Both the position numbers and the translations under genes were made by a program. Below, piece by piece: positions 9,706 to 19,742 of a stretch of DNA of 64,000 nucleotides. The number at the start of each line of letters is the position of its first letter. Within the stretch, counting starts at the first letter, position 1. The stretch covers positions 2,294,001-2,358,000 of the forward strand of contig NC_085855.1 of the NCBI RefSeq assembly GCF_020906515.1. The letters run 5' to 3'. Below the pieces are notes generated by a model. That model was given only the letters and a program-made list of their open reading frames with translations. It was not told where the DNA came from and did not search any database. This DNA comes from Vanrija pseudolonga (Eukaryota; Basidiomycota; Tremellomycetes; Trichosporonales; Trichosporonaceae).

Positions 9706-10489
9706 TCAGACGAACACGTTGAATGGGCCGAGGACCCCGCCCTGGCCGTACTCAAACTCGAAGGCCTGGCCAGCCTCCTCGCCGCAGAAAGCAACGTTCG
9801 CGCGCCACTCCACCGGGGGGGGCCCAAAGTCCGGGTCGTTGGGGTGGGTGGTGACGAAGAGATCCTCGATCGGCCCGAAGCGGAGCAGCTCGTCATACAT
9901 CGCCCCTGTGCTGGGCGCTTTGCCGCCCGGGCACGCAGCGAGCGAGCCATGGACGTAACGCCTCGGGGGGGCGTTTCCTAGATGTGGCCTAGGTCCATCC
10001 GGGGCGTACGCACACGCATTCCAGTTGGCGTTGGGGCCAGAGGTATTCTGCCAGGTCGCGAGGACCTTGGCAGCCAGCGCGACAGTTTCATACTCCAGCG
10101 TTTCTGGCATCAGAAGCAGACCTTCGCGATCCCCACCCACCGTTGCTAGAGTACGTCTCGGCGTGTTTACACCCAGGGAGCAGCGTGGGGTGGAAACCGT
10201 CAACACTCATGACGTCTATGAGCTTGCCGTGGTCGTCTTGACTGTCAACTCCCATACCCGCAGCAGCAAACATACCCTTGGCCCAATAGCGCCCTACGCC
10301 GTACAGGTATATCCTACGTGAAGTCTGGGGACGAGGTCAACGAGGGAACACTGGTGCGTCGTGACGTACAACAACGGGACCCACTGGGTCAAATCCAGCC
10401 GCTCGGTCGGCCTCGCGTGCGCTCGGTGAGAAAGAGAAACGAGGTGGACTCGAGGCGGCAGCTGAAGACGAGGAGGACGAAGCCGACAT
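9706..10489 (-). CDS. RRM-like lineage-specific protein, copy C
   Basis: Four exons on minus: 10370-10489, 10276-10324, 10141-10236, 9706-10103, giving 220 residues; introns 45, 39 and 37 nt. The exon 1/2 donor is GTACGT, and this copy fixes the exon boundaries of the other two. Start MSASSSSSSAAASSPPRF has a Ser-rich extension over copies A and B. Exon 2 TSRRIYLYGVGRYWAK, exon 3 VMSVDGFHPTLLPGCKH, exon 4 with an RRM-like domain (YVHGSLAACP, AMYDELLRFGPIEDLFV, WRANVAFCGEEAGQAFEF). It ends right after the last strand (GPFNVFV). Located downstream of HNH-like copy 2, the same order as copy B behind HNH-like copy 1. Confidence 0.88.
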
Positions 10490-10538
10490 GGTGTGAAGGA
10501 AATGGGTGAGTGAAATGAGTGAGTGGGCGGATGAGAGC

Positions 10539-10548
10539 TTTGAGACAA
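10539..10548 (-). promoter_or_regulatory. Shared 10-bp element upstream of RRM-like copy C
   Basis: TTTGAGACAA (TTGTCTCAAA on the coding strand), identical to the element upstream of copies A (7131-7140) and B (8217-8226), here 50-59 bp upstream of ATG 10489. The rest of the flank is not alignable, which favours selection on the element, but 10 bp can recur by chance. Confidence 0.35.
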
Positions 10549-10556
10549 GGTGGCAA

Positions 10557-10577
10557 GACGACGACGACGACGACGAC
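10557..10577. repeat. (GAC)7 microsatellite
   Basis: Seven uninterrupted GAC triplets in the 5' flank of RRM-like copy C. Confidence 0.8.
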
Positions 10578-10816
10578 AATGTGGCGCATGCCCAAGGATG
10601 TATTTGCACCCGTCGCGCCCCCACGCCCGAGACAATGACCCAAACATACGTGCAGCATTCAAATGCATGGCATCATCTTAGACACACTAAGCATAAACCG
10701 AGAGCGAGGTCGACGGCGCGGGCGCGGGCGAGGTCGACGTTGAGGAAAAAGGTGTCAACAGCGAGACCCAGCGCCGCACTCCTCCTCCCCCTCTTACAGC
10801 TCATGCCCCTTACGTC

Positions 10817-11686
10817 CTAGCGCCCCACCCCACAGCGAGACAGCAACGTCTCGCGCGCCTTCCAGTCAAGAGCAGCCTTGCTCGGCGCAGTCTCGGGATC
10901 AGGCCACACCGCGCCATACGAGAAGCTGCGCCCGTGGTGCTCCTGTGCCCAAGGGTGGTCCGTGGCAAGAGCCAGCATGTCGACGCGGTCGGCGTTACGC
11001 AGCAGGCAGATCGCCTGCCGGTCAAAGCTGCGGCGGATCACAATGTCACAGACGAGCCCAGCGGTGACGGTGAAGGCCTCGAGCCCGAGGCGGGCGTAGA
11101 CGTCGTCGCGGTCCAGGGGGACGATGTGCGTCTCCTCGCTGTGGTGGTAGCGCAGCCCCGTCACGGGGCACGCGGGGTCACGCTTGACCAGCGCGGCGCG
11201 GAACAACTTGGGGAGGGCGCGGAAGTAGACGGCGTGGCCCTCGTCGTCGTCGTCGTCGCTGTCCTCGTCGTCGTCCTCGTCCTCGACGTCCTCGAGCGCG
11301 GGAGGGGAGGGCTGCCTCGCGATGAGGGCCACGGGCTCACCGGTGCGGCTGGAGCTCAAGCGGACCACGCTGCTGGCGAGGATGGCGCCCATGTCGGATG
11401 GGGAGAGGGTGTACTCGAGGTCCTCGGCTTCGGGGTCGGCGTCGGCACCCGAGCCGGACAGTGGTGCGGGCTCGGAGCACGCGCGCACGATGGTGTCGAG
11501 GAGAAATGCCGGGTCGTGGTAGGTCCTAAGGAGCTCGACTGGGACGCGGGCAAGGGCCTGGTCGTCCGTTCTGAGGACCTCGAGGGTGTCGCCGTTCCAC
11601 CAGTCCGTGGCGAGCCTCGCCCTCATATCGGCCGGTCTCGAGTACGACGCTGGGAGCGGCGACGGGGTCGTAGTTGGAGCTGCCAT
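10817..11686 (-). CDS. HNH-like (HNH_2 type) nuclease-fold protein, copy 2
   Basis: Single-exon 289-residue paralogue of 8269-9131. Shared N-terminal half (ATDWWNGDTLEVL, RVPVELLRTYHDPAFLLD, YTLSPSDMGAIL) and shared C-terminal HNH-like half: CPVTGLRYHHSEETHIVP (C173, H187) and AGLVCDIVIRRSFDRQ. Both later catalytic positions are changed: Ala209 where Asn is expected and Arg218 where copy 1 has His201. An acidic tract (EDVEDEDDDEDSDDDDDE, residues 132-149) separates the halves and is absent from copy 1. It is probably not an active nuclease; a binding or scaffold role is inference. First gene of the array in the direction of transcription. Confidence 0.87.
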   Translation of the reverse strand: MAAPTTTPSPLPASYSRPADMRARLATDWWNGDTLEVLRTDDQALARVPVELLRTYHDPAFLLDTIVRACSEPAPLSGSGADADPEAEDLEYTLSPSDMGAILASSVVRLSSSRTGEPVALIARQPSPPALEDVEDEDDDEDSDDDDDEGHAVYFRALPKLFRAALVKRDPACPVTGLRYHHSEETHIVPLDRDDVYARLGLEAFTVTAGLVCDIVIRRSFDRQAICLLRNADRVDMLALATDHPWAQEHHGRSFSYGAVWPDPETAPSKAALDWKARETLLSRCGVGR

Positions 11687-11876
11687 GGCCGCTGTTCGAC
11701 GTGAAGGTCAGTGACAGGTTGGAACAGTGTCAGACAAGTCTGTCAGTCGTCTCGTCAAGTCGAGACGCCCTTCGCCACGCCCCCTCAAGATCGACACGGC
11801 CACTCCCCAAGTGCCCCGCCCATGACAACCCAATGTTCTGTCTGCATTGCAATGTTCTTGTTCTTGTCTACTATTA

Positions 11877-13838
11877 TTAACGAGCGACCTTGGCAGCGAG
11901 GCCGTGGGGGCGGAGGTTGACACCGGGGATGAGCTGCGAGAAGGGCACCTGGAAGCGGGGGTCGGGGATGATGCGTCCATCGGGCCCAATGTTGAAGACG
12001 CGGACGTGGCGGTCACCGTCGGCGTGGACCTTGCCAAAGTTGTCGAGGTTGAGGAAGTAGTCGGTGATGGCGAGACGGTTGCCGTAGATCTTGATGAGAT
12101 GCGGGCCGGCGTACGCGGGCAGCTTGTAGTCCTGGATAAGGACGGGGGTCTCGGGGTTGGTGATGTCAAAGACGGCGACACCAGAGTAGAAGCCAGAGCG
12201 CTTGGTCCACTTGTCAAAGTCGGACGCGTACAGCAAGTACAGGAAGCGGTCGTCCTCGGACACCTGCTTCATCTGGGCCGTGATCTTGGGCGAGAGCACT
12301 TTTTGCAGCCACGACAGCTGGTCGTTGACGTCGATAACCTGGCGCGCGACGCGGTAGAAGGGGTCGAACAGGTACACCTTGCCGGTTCCCGTGCCGCCGA
12401 CGAAGCCACGGCCGCGGGGGTCGTGCTTGAGGAGACGGAGCTCCATCGACGCAGTTCCCGACGGCAGCGGGATCTTGTAGGGCGACATCTGCATGGTAGC
12501 GAGGTTCCACACCCGGACCGAGGCCTGTGTGACGGGGTCGCCGGGGACCGAGTTGAACGCCGAGGCAATGTTCAAGAAGTCGGACGTGACGAGCAGGTTG
12601 AGGTCGGAGCGCACGTCGATGCCGTGGGGCAGGAAGTCGGGAGGCGGGTTGGGAGGGTACTCTGCGATGAGGTTGCCGTTCTCGTCGAGGTGGGCCAGGC
12701 GGCCGGGGTATCCGCCGCCCCAGTTGTTGCCCATCTCGGTGACGAAGAAGGTGCCGTCGTTGAGGGGGAACACCTCGTCGGGGACGTTGCCGTAGCCGCC
12801 GCGGTTGTTGGCGACCCACTTGGGGTTGGCGGGGTCGGCGCCGACGTCGAAGACGAACAGCTCGTTCTGGCCCTTGAACTGGGACAGGAAGCCGCCGCAG
12901 ACCATGGTGCGGCCGTTGTTGGACAGGCCGCAGTGGTGCGGCTCATTGCCCGAGCTCACGAGCGTCTGCGAGATCGGCCGGCCGTAGTTGGGCGAGTTGG
13001 GGTCAAAGTCGAGCGTGACGATGCGGTCGGCGTCGACGCGGCCCTCGGCACCGCACCAGACATAGAGGTACTGCGACGACTGGCCGCCGACGGGCGGCGC
13101 AGCCTGCGGGCCGCCGCCGACGATGCCGGGGCTGCCGCCGGTCTGGAGGACGGCGTTGGCCGAGGACGCGAGCGAGGCGGCCACGTTGGGCGCGTTGGCG
13201 CCAGCCTGGGCGACGACGTCGGCCGGCGCGGGGTTCTGCGACACCGTCGGCGCGGGGGGAGGCGGCGCGCTCGGGATCGGGTTGTTCGCCTTGCCCGGCA
13301 CCGGGAGGTTGTTGGGGTTCGGCAGCGGCCCAGCGGTGGTCGGGAACGGCTGCGTGACGGCCGGCGAGGGGATCATGGAGGCCGGAGGAGGGGCTCCCTT
13401 GCCTGGGGCCGCGGAGGCACCGGCGGGGCCGATAGCGTTGGGGTTGGGGCCGGGGTTGCCGCCGCCACCGCCGCCAGCTGCCTGGCCGGGGTCGGTGCCG
13501 CCGCCGCCGCCGCCGCTGCTGCTGCCGCTACCGGACTGGCCGCCGCTGGGGTCGGTGCCCGCTGCGCCGGGGGCTCCAGTGACCGAGGAGCCAGAGCCTG
13601 AGCCCGAGCCGGGCCCAGAGCCAGGTCCGCCGTCTGGCGCGTTGCCGGCAGCACCGGCACCAGAGCCAGCGCCAGCCTGGCCGCTGCCGCTGCCGGCGTT
13701 GGCGCCAGTGCCAGCGTTGGCGGCCGCGCCGTCAACCGGTGCGTAGCCTGCGTTGCCCTGCTGCCGTGGGTTGATGACGGCGGCAAAGGCGGGCGAGGAG
13801 AGCGCGAAGAGCACGGTGAGGGCGTGCTGGAGCTTCAT
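11877..13838 (-). CDS. Secreted SBP56/selenium-binding-protein-like protein (methanethiol-oxidase family)
   Basis: A 653-residue single-exon protein. A signal peptide is clear (MKLQHALTVLFALSSPAFA), then VINPRQQ, a possible Kex2-type end. Residues about 25-255 are a low-complexity Gly/Ser/Ala then Pro-rich linker. From about residue 260 a beta-propeller-like domain matches the SBP56 family: YLYVWCGAEG, HHCGLSNNGR, LPHGIDVRSDLNLLVTSDF, MELRLLKHDPRGRGFVGG, DDRFLYLLYASDFDKW, and a C-terminal RPHGL. Family members include human SELENBP1, a copper-dependent methanethiol oxidase, normally cytosolic. Secretion and the Gly-rich linker are unusual and suggest a wall-associated or extracellular form. 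Catalysis here is not demonstrated. Confidence 0.88.
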   Translation of the reverse strand: MKLQHALTVLFALSSPAFAAVINPRQQGNAGYAPVDGAAANAGTGANAGSGSGQAGAGSGAGAAGNAPDGGPGSGPGSGSGSGSSVTGAPGAAGTDPSGGQSGSGSSSGGGGGGTDPGQAAGGGGGGNPGPNPNAIGPAGASAAPGKGAPPPASMIPSPAVTQPFPTTAGPLPNPNNLPVPGKANNPIPSAPPPPAPTVSQNPAPADVVAQAGANAPNVAASLASSANAVLQTGGSPGIVGGGPQAAPPVGGQSSQYLYVWCGAEGRVDADRIVTLDFDPNSPNYGRPISQTLVSSGNEPHHCGLSNNGRTMVCGGFLSQFKGQNELFVFDVGADPANPKWVANNRGGYGNVPDEVFPLNDGTFFVTEMGNNWGGGYPGRLAHLDENGNLIAEYPPNPPPDFLPHGIDVRSDLNLLVTSDFLNIASAFNSVPGDPVTQASVRVWNLATMQMSPYKIPLPSGTASMELRLLKHDPRGRGFVGGTGTGKVYLFDPFYRVARQVIDVNDQLSWLQKVLSPKITAQMKQVSEDDRFLYLLYASDFDKWTKRSGFYSGVAVFDITNPETPVLIQDYKLPAYAGPHLIKIYGNRLAITDYFLNLDNFGKVHADGDRHVRVFNIGPDGRIIPDPRFQVPFSQLIPGVNLRPHGLAAKVAR

Positions 13839-15550
13839 CGCGGGGGTGTGTCGGGGGTGTCGAAGGTCGGAGGGGAGAGTCGAACTCTTGTGGCGGTCGA
13901 GCGGCGCCGGTGGTGTCGAGCGAGTGGCGGGGGTGGGTGGGGTGTTAGTACTTTACTTGTCTAGAGGTCTGGGGGGAGGTGAGGCGGCCAGGTCAGCTTA
14001 TATGCCTCGTTCTTGGGCAACGTCTCATCCCGCAGACCGCCTCCAACGGCGGGGGCTGTCGATGTGATAGTTTGGGAGAGTGGTGGCATTACGAGAGGCT
14101 TGCCCTCATGTTATTGTCGAGGAGGAGGCCGCCGCCGCCGTCGAGAAGAGGCAAGAGGCGATGAGAACTGTCGGCCCGTCGCACAATCATCCCTCAGGGT
14201 GAGGCAGCCGTTTCAGCACCGGCACTGCTCGTCTCGGCCAGTCTCGTCCAGCCCCGGCACGCTCAGCACCGCGCGGTGGCCCGGCGTGCCCGCGAGCCAG
14301 CATGTTTCAGTGCGCGGCGGCGAGGTAACGTCAGCGGCGGGGGAAGGGGGGTGGACAAATGCCTCGAGAGGAGCAAGTCTCGACAGACGATGATTGCGCC
14401 AAGGCCCGCAATGGACGCGGCATATCGTCTTGCCGCGTTGCTTGCTTGACGACGGCGGCGCGTTCGGCAAGCCAGCCTCGCAGCCGGCAGGCGCGGCAGG
14501 GTTGCCTCATGGACGCTTAAACCTTATATATGTCGCTGCTGATAAACAACAAAGGTGGTTAGGGTGGATACTGCAGGCGGTAATCAACTGGAATCAGCCA
14601 CTTGTCGCGGGCGCGCCTTACCTTGCTTGGCCAAGGCATTGCCTGGCCGCCCCAGCAACACCCGCGCGGCGCGACGCAGACAACAACTTCCAGAACAAGG
14701 CCTCGAGTGAGCTTAATTGCAGTGGATCTTCCTGCGTCGTCAGGAACCCGGCTCGTTGTCGATCCCGTGGCATAAGCCCAGCTTGACCGTGGCATGGTGA
14801 CTGCTGTGGCCAGTGACACCATTCCTTCTCGTGGAATGGTCGACCCCCTGTTGTTTGGGCGGGGCCTGGTGCCAGCACCGTGGCATCGGATTGCTGCTGC
14901 AGTCGTCACGACACAACTGTCGTCTTCCAAGCGAATGGTGGGTGTGTGGATGGGTGGCTCGATGGCTCGAGTGACTAGACCTGCTCAACTCTCGGGATGC
15001 AACTGCTCTTGCTTTGGGGAGCGAGCCATTAACGACAATGCTGCTACTCTCGGGATGAAACATCTAATATTACACAGTGGCTGCACGTCTAACCCCATGC
15101 GGCTTGCCATGCGTCTGTTTCAGCGCGCATGTAGAACATGCGTCGAGCATGTCGAACCCGACGAGCCCGCCATCATCATGAGGCCATATTTTGCCGCGTG
15201 CCTCGCGGGATCCCTCATCGGACAGTGATCTCGCCGAGCGCAATCTGCACCACTGGCAGCCCAGCTCATCTTGGCCAAACCTCGGGCCATGCAGAGTTGC
15301 GTCGGGAGCATTGGGGGAGTCACCGTGGCGGCGAGTTGGCCATTGACTTTCGGACCAAAACTCTCTCTGCATGCCTCTGCCTGTACCCTCCCTCCCGGCG
15401 GATGGTGATGATGAGCCGCCGGAAGGCACAACAACAGTGACAGCCATCAGCGCGGAGGTCACGGCATGCGCCTATCCAATTGCATTGGTCCGTCTATAAA
15501 CGAGTGGTGGTGTTGCTGCTCCGAGGCTTTCTGTTCTCGTTACGCTTCTC
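13839..15550. other. Long intergenic region, no gene supported
   Basis: 1.7 kb upstream of the SBP56-like gene and downstream of the alpha-mannosidase. Open frames here are low-complexity and antisense to each other. A TATATA lies at 14525-14530. Near the right end a CCAAT/TATAAA pair points rightward (15476-15500). Confidence 0.55.
15476..15500 (+). promoter_or_regulatory. CCAAT plus TATAAA pair facing into the mannosidase 3' end
   Basis: CCAAT (15476-15480) and TATAAA (15495-15500) on plus, 50 bp before the stop of the minus-strand mannosidase. No plus-strand gene follows, so this would drive an antisense transcript if it is real. Motif evidence only. Confidence 0.25.
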
Positions 15551-18500
15551 CTAATCGAGGTAAACGTGAAGCGTCTTGATCTCAAACGCCCTAAAGTCGA
15601 GCTCCACGCGGGTGCTCCCCGCATCCGAGGCGGAGGTCACCACCTCTGGACCGAGCGGCTCCTCGAGGATGTTGACCCACTGCAGCTTGGCCACGCGGAG
15701 GCCAGTGAGCTCGAGCGTCCCGCGCGCGCGCCCGCCCTGGCTCTCAAACAGGCGCAACACGAGCGTCTTGGCGCCCCGCTCGTCGTCGTCCTCGCCACGC
15801 TTGATCGCCTCGAGGATGATGCTGTCGGCGTTTGGCCCGACGACCGCAAACGAGCTCGCGGCTGCGAGGGACGGTGCGGCGCCCGTCGTAGTCCGCACGT
15901 AGACGTCGTTGACGAAGCGCATCGCCTGCTTGTACGCCCCCGACTCCTGGAACCGCGCAGTGTGGGGCATGATACCAAAGCTGAACGCATGGTGCCCCTG
16001 GTCCTGCTCGGGGTCGGGGGCCGTACACGAGCGCAGCAGCGACAGGCGCATGACGCTCCCTTCGACGGCGTACCCGTACTTCCAGTCCGCGGCAAAGGTG
16101 ACCCCATACCCCGGTTCGCTGAGGTCGGCAAACATGTGCCCGCAGACCTCAAACTTGGCCTGTGCGTCCGACGTGTTGCGGTGCGTCGGGCGCTCGACGA
16201 GCCCGAACTGGTTGCCGTAGGTCGCGTTCGGGGCGTGGATGTCGACAGGGAGCGCGACTGGGGGTGTGTGAGCTGGGTCAACGGCAGGGGCACTTACACT
16301 TGAGGAACTTGTGCCGCTCGCGCCAGTCGGCGTCGACGTCGACACGGATAGTCGAGCGCGACGACGCGCCGGGTAGCGTGGCGTCGAGCGAGAACGTCAG
16401 CGCGACCACGCTCTTCCCAACGCTCGCCGTGGCCTTGAGGCTCGCGCGCAGCGGCCCGCTCTCGATAACCTCGACGTGGTTGAGGACCAGCTCGGTCGCC
16501 GCGTCGAGGTGGTAGATCTCGACGTCCCACGCGTCATAGGCCGGCGGGAGGTCCTCGTACAGCATCAGCCCGCCGGACGACGCGCGCGCAGAGGGGAGGA
16601 TGAGCTCGCGGTCGAGCTGGACGTCGCGCAGGCTCGCGATGCGGCCGTTGGTGATCGTGAGCGAAAAGTCGGCATTGGAGAGGGTGTACGCGCCGCTGCC
16701 GTGGGCCGTCGCGGCGGGCGGGATGCTGTCGACAGCGACAAGGCCACCGACACCCGTGTCAGCCGTGCGCGCGAACGCCAGCGCCGAGCCGTCAGACAAC
16801 ACCTGGCTCGGGACGTCGAGCAGGTCGACGACGCCCGCGCTGAGGTGGACCACCTCTGTGCGTGCGAGCCTCGTTGGGTCGAGCACGAGTATGTCGGCGG
16901 CAGAGCTGGCCGGCGCGACGCCGTTCATCGCGGCCGACTGGGGCACGAGTGCGCCGAGCGCGGCGTCAAGCAGCGCGCGTACCTCCGCCTCCCGACGCGC
17001 GTAGATCTCCATCGCGTCCTCGTTGGCCATGGCGATCGACGTGCCAGGCAGCACGTCGTGGAACTGGTTGAGCAGCACGTCTTTCCAGATCGCGTCGAGC
17101 GCGGCACGGGGGTAGGCGTAGCCCTCTTCTGCGGCGTGGATCGACGCCAGGCTCGCGTAGTACTCTGTGTCGCGGAGCAGCCGCTCCATGACCCTGTTGC
17201 CGCGCTTGATGCCCGCTTGCGACGTGTAAGTGCCGCGATGGAGCTCAAAGTAGAGCTCGCCGCGCCAGGTGGGCAGGAGCGCGCCGTTATCCGTCTTGTG
17301 CCGGATCGTCTCGAAGAAGTCGAGCACGCGGCCCATCTTGATGCTCGGCATCTCGCGGTGTCGCGCCGCGATAGCCTTGTCGCGGCGCATCTTCTCGAGC
17401 ATGAGCGCTGTTGGGCCGCCACCGCCGTCGCCGTTCCCAAAGAGCATGAGGCACTGGTTTGTGACGCCGAGGTTCTTGTTCGTGCTCGCGCCTTTGACAA
17501 TCTCGTCGTAGTCCACCTGCGCGTTGTAGTTGTCCACCGGCGTCATGTGCGCCAGCACCTGCGTGCCGTCGAGCGCGGCCCAGTTGAACGTGCTGTACGG
17601 GAACGGGTTCATCTGGTTCCAGCAGAGCTGCGGGGGTTCAGTTGGCGCCGCATTGTCGTGGTGCTCACCTTCTGGGTGAAGAAGTAGTCGATGCCCGCGA
17701 GCCGTAGGATCTGCGGCAGCTGGCTCGCGTACCCAAACGTATCAGGCAGCCACGCCTCGCGCGCGCGCACGCCAAACTCGCGGGTAAAGTACCGCTGACC
17801 GTAGAGGTACTGGCGGCACAGGCTCTCGCCCGAGGGGATCATGCAGTCGTGCTCGAGCCACGAGCCGCCGACGGGGTGGAACTGGCCCGCCTTGACTTTG
17901 CCTTTGACTGCGTCGAAGAGGCTCGGGTAGTACTCTTTCAGCCAGACAAACTGCTGTGCAGACGACGCGGCGAACTGGTGCTCGGGGTACCGGTTCATCA
18001 GGTCCACTTGCGACGACCAGGAGCGGCCGATCTTCTGCTGGGTTTGGGTGTAGCGCCATAGCCAGGCCGTGTCGATGTGACTGGGGAGAGCACGTCAGCG
18101 AGCGCACGGCGATGGGCACGACCAGTGCGACCAGGTTTAGACCGGCGCGACGAGCAGGACCATGATGGCCGGGGCCAGCAGCCACACCACTCACCAATGT
18201 CCAATGCCCCAGAGCTGCGCGTCGTCACCAACCCGCGCAGTATCCTTAACCAGCTCCTCGTCATTAGGGCGCCCAATGACGCCGGCCGCAATAGCGCGGC
18301 ACTGCGCGACGACGCGGTCCAGCTCGTCGTCGTTCTCGCGGCCCTCGGCAATCTTGAACACGTTCATGATGTCGTTGGCGGCCCGCAGCGCCTGTCTTTG
18401 TAGGCTCGATGTCGCCGTGCCGGGCCCACGGGCCATCTGCGTGAGTACCTTGAAGTCGATGTACAGCGAGCGGGCCTCGGAGCGGGCCAGGACGATGTCT

Positions 18501-19246
18501 GCGGAGTCGATGCGGAAGTGGACGTTCATCTGGGCGCGGTGTCAGCCCTGCTCTCAGCACTCTGCGCGGCGCCACGCACGTCCGGCTGCTGGTGCCGGAA
18601 GCCGTTGAGCCCGAGCCCGAACATGGCGTTGATCGACAGCTCGACGTAGAACGAGTAGTGCCCCGCGGCGACAGCCTCGCGCGGCACGATGTGGTCGACC
18701 CGCCGGTCCTCGGCCGTGCCGGGCTGGCCGTCCTTCATGGAGTTTGGCCCGCCCGAGATGCCGTGCAGGGGGTGGCCGTCGAGGTTGTAGATGAGCGCCT
18801 CGCAATTTGGGTCGAACTCGACTGCGGCGTCAGCTCGCCCCGCTCTTGGCCGCCACCGGCTTACAGATCACTGGCTCGCCAGAGTCGCGGAACGACTCCG
18901 GGATGGCCAGGTCGACCCGGACCCAGTGGTTCGTCCAGCTCGGCCCGAGCTCATCGCCGACGTGTAGCTCCCTACTCGACAAAGCGAGCTGCGCGACGGC
19001 CTCGTCAAACGTCGGCTTGCTCTGGCCTGGCGCGGACCACAGCGTCATGCGCACCGCGTCCCCGCCGCGCAGGCGCGCGCGGTCGAGCGCTGCGGACAGG
19101 TTATGTGCGGCATAGTGCCCGCCTACGAAGAGGCCTAGGCGGCGGTCCGTCTGGAGACGTTAGCGGCGGTGGACGGGGGCCCTCACGATTGCGGGGAGGA
19201 GGGGATGGTTCACGCGCTCGGTGAGCACGGGGTAGGTCGATGACAT
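15551..19246 (-). CDS. AMS1: Alpha-mannosidase, GH38, AMS1 type
   Basis: Seven exons on minus: 19187-19246, 18865-19150, 18580-18821, 18195-18529, 17669-18080, 16298-17627, 15551-16257, giving 1123 residues, close to the family's usual 1050-1100. The N-terminal targeting/beta domain (GDAVRMTLWS...GPSWTNHWVRV) is followed by the GH38 catalytic domain: GHCHIDTAWLWRY, formed across the 114-nt intron 4; SWLEHDCMIPSGES; and WLPDTFGYASQLPQIL, whose Asp is the family nucleophile. FHDVLPGTSI and the C-terminal beta domains follow. Known role: vacuolar removal of alpha-1,2/1,3/1,6 mannose from free oligosaccharides, delivered by the Cvt/autophagy route in yeast. It diverges from a sugar transporter at 20644, suggesting shared control. 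Confidence 0.95.
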
Positions 19247-19682
19247 TGTGGGTGCGTTGCGCGTTGGTGTGGCCTCGGACACCGACCCTCTGGCTTATTT
19301 ATGAGGGAGGAGGTGATGCGGAGGTGCCGCCGAACATGGCCCGAACCCAGCCTTGGCCCGTGGGGTTCTCCCCTGGCTTGGAGAGGGGGCGCTCCGCGCT
19401 GCGCGCCGAGCGCTTGCATACCCCGCGATGAGAGAGTGGAACTCGACGAGAGGGAGCAAGCCTCCGAGCCGGATACATGGCATCACAGGGTCGGAGTTGC
19501 CCGTGCCGAGTGGCGGCTGTAGACGGGGCACCCACCATCCCCACATCGGCGAGACAGCAGCATCAGGCTGGCTGAGCTTCAACCTGCCTTGAGTCTTCAC
19601 CGACGCACCGAGGTTGCGTGCGAGATGATACCAGTACTGGCAGCACACTATACCGGCCCACCGCGCCGTACATTACACGGGT

Positions 19683-19742
19683 CGCGATAATAGACGGCTG
19701 TGGGCGCGGAGCGCAGTGGGCCGTTTATCGCGGTGTCACCGT
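19683..19742. repeat. Inverted repeat with paired GATA motifs
   Basis: CGCGATAATAGACGGC (19683-19698) and GCCGTTTATCGCG (19730-19742) are inverted copies apart from a 3-nt insertion in the left arm. Each arm carries a GATAA core in opposite orientation, spaced by a GC-rich loop. It could form a hairpin/cruciform or bind a GATA-factor pair. Confidence 0.5.

Larger units (their letters stand above)
10490..10816. other. Intergenic between HNH-like copy 2 and RRM-like copy C
   Basis: 5' flank of copy C with TTTGAGACAA at 10539-10548 and a (GAC)7 run at 10557-10577; the remainder is 3' flank of HNH-like copy 2. No gene seen. Confidence 0.5.

Noticed and set aside
11847-13601. Plus-strand 584-codon open frame
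   Set aside because: It is the antisense shadow of the SBP56-like gene; its Val/Asp/Arg-rich text has no domain, while the minus frame has a signal peptide and a family match.
16476-17687. Plus-strand 403-codon open frame
   Set aside because: Antisense shadow of the alpha-mannosidase catalytic exons.
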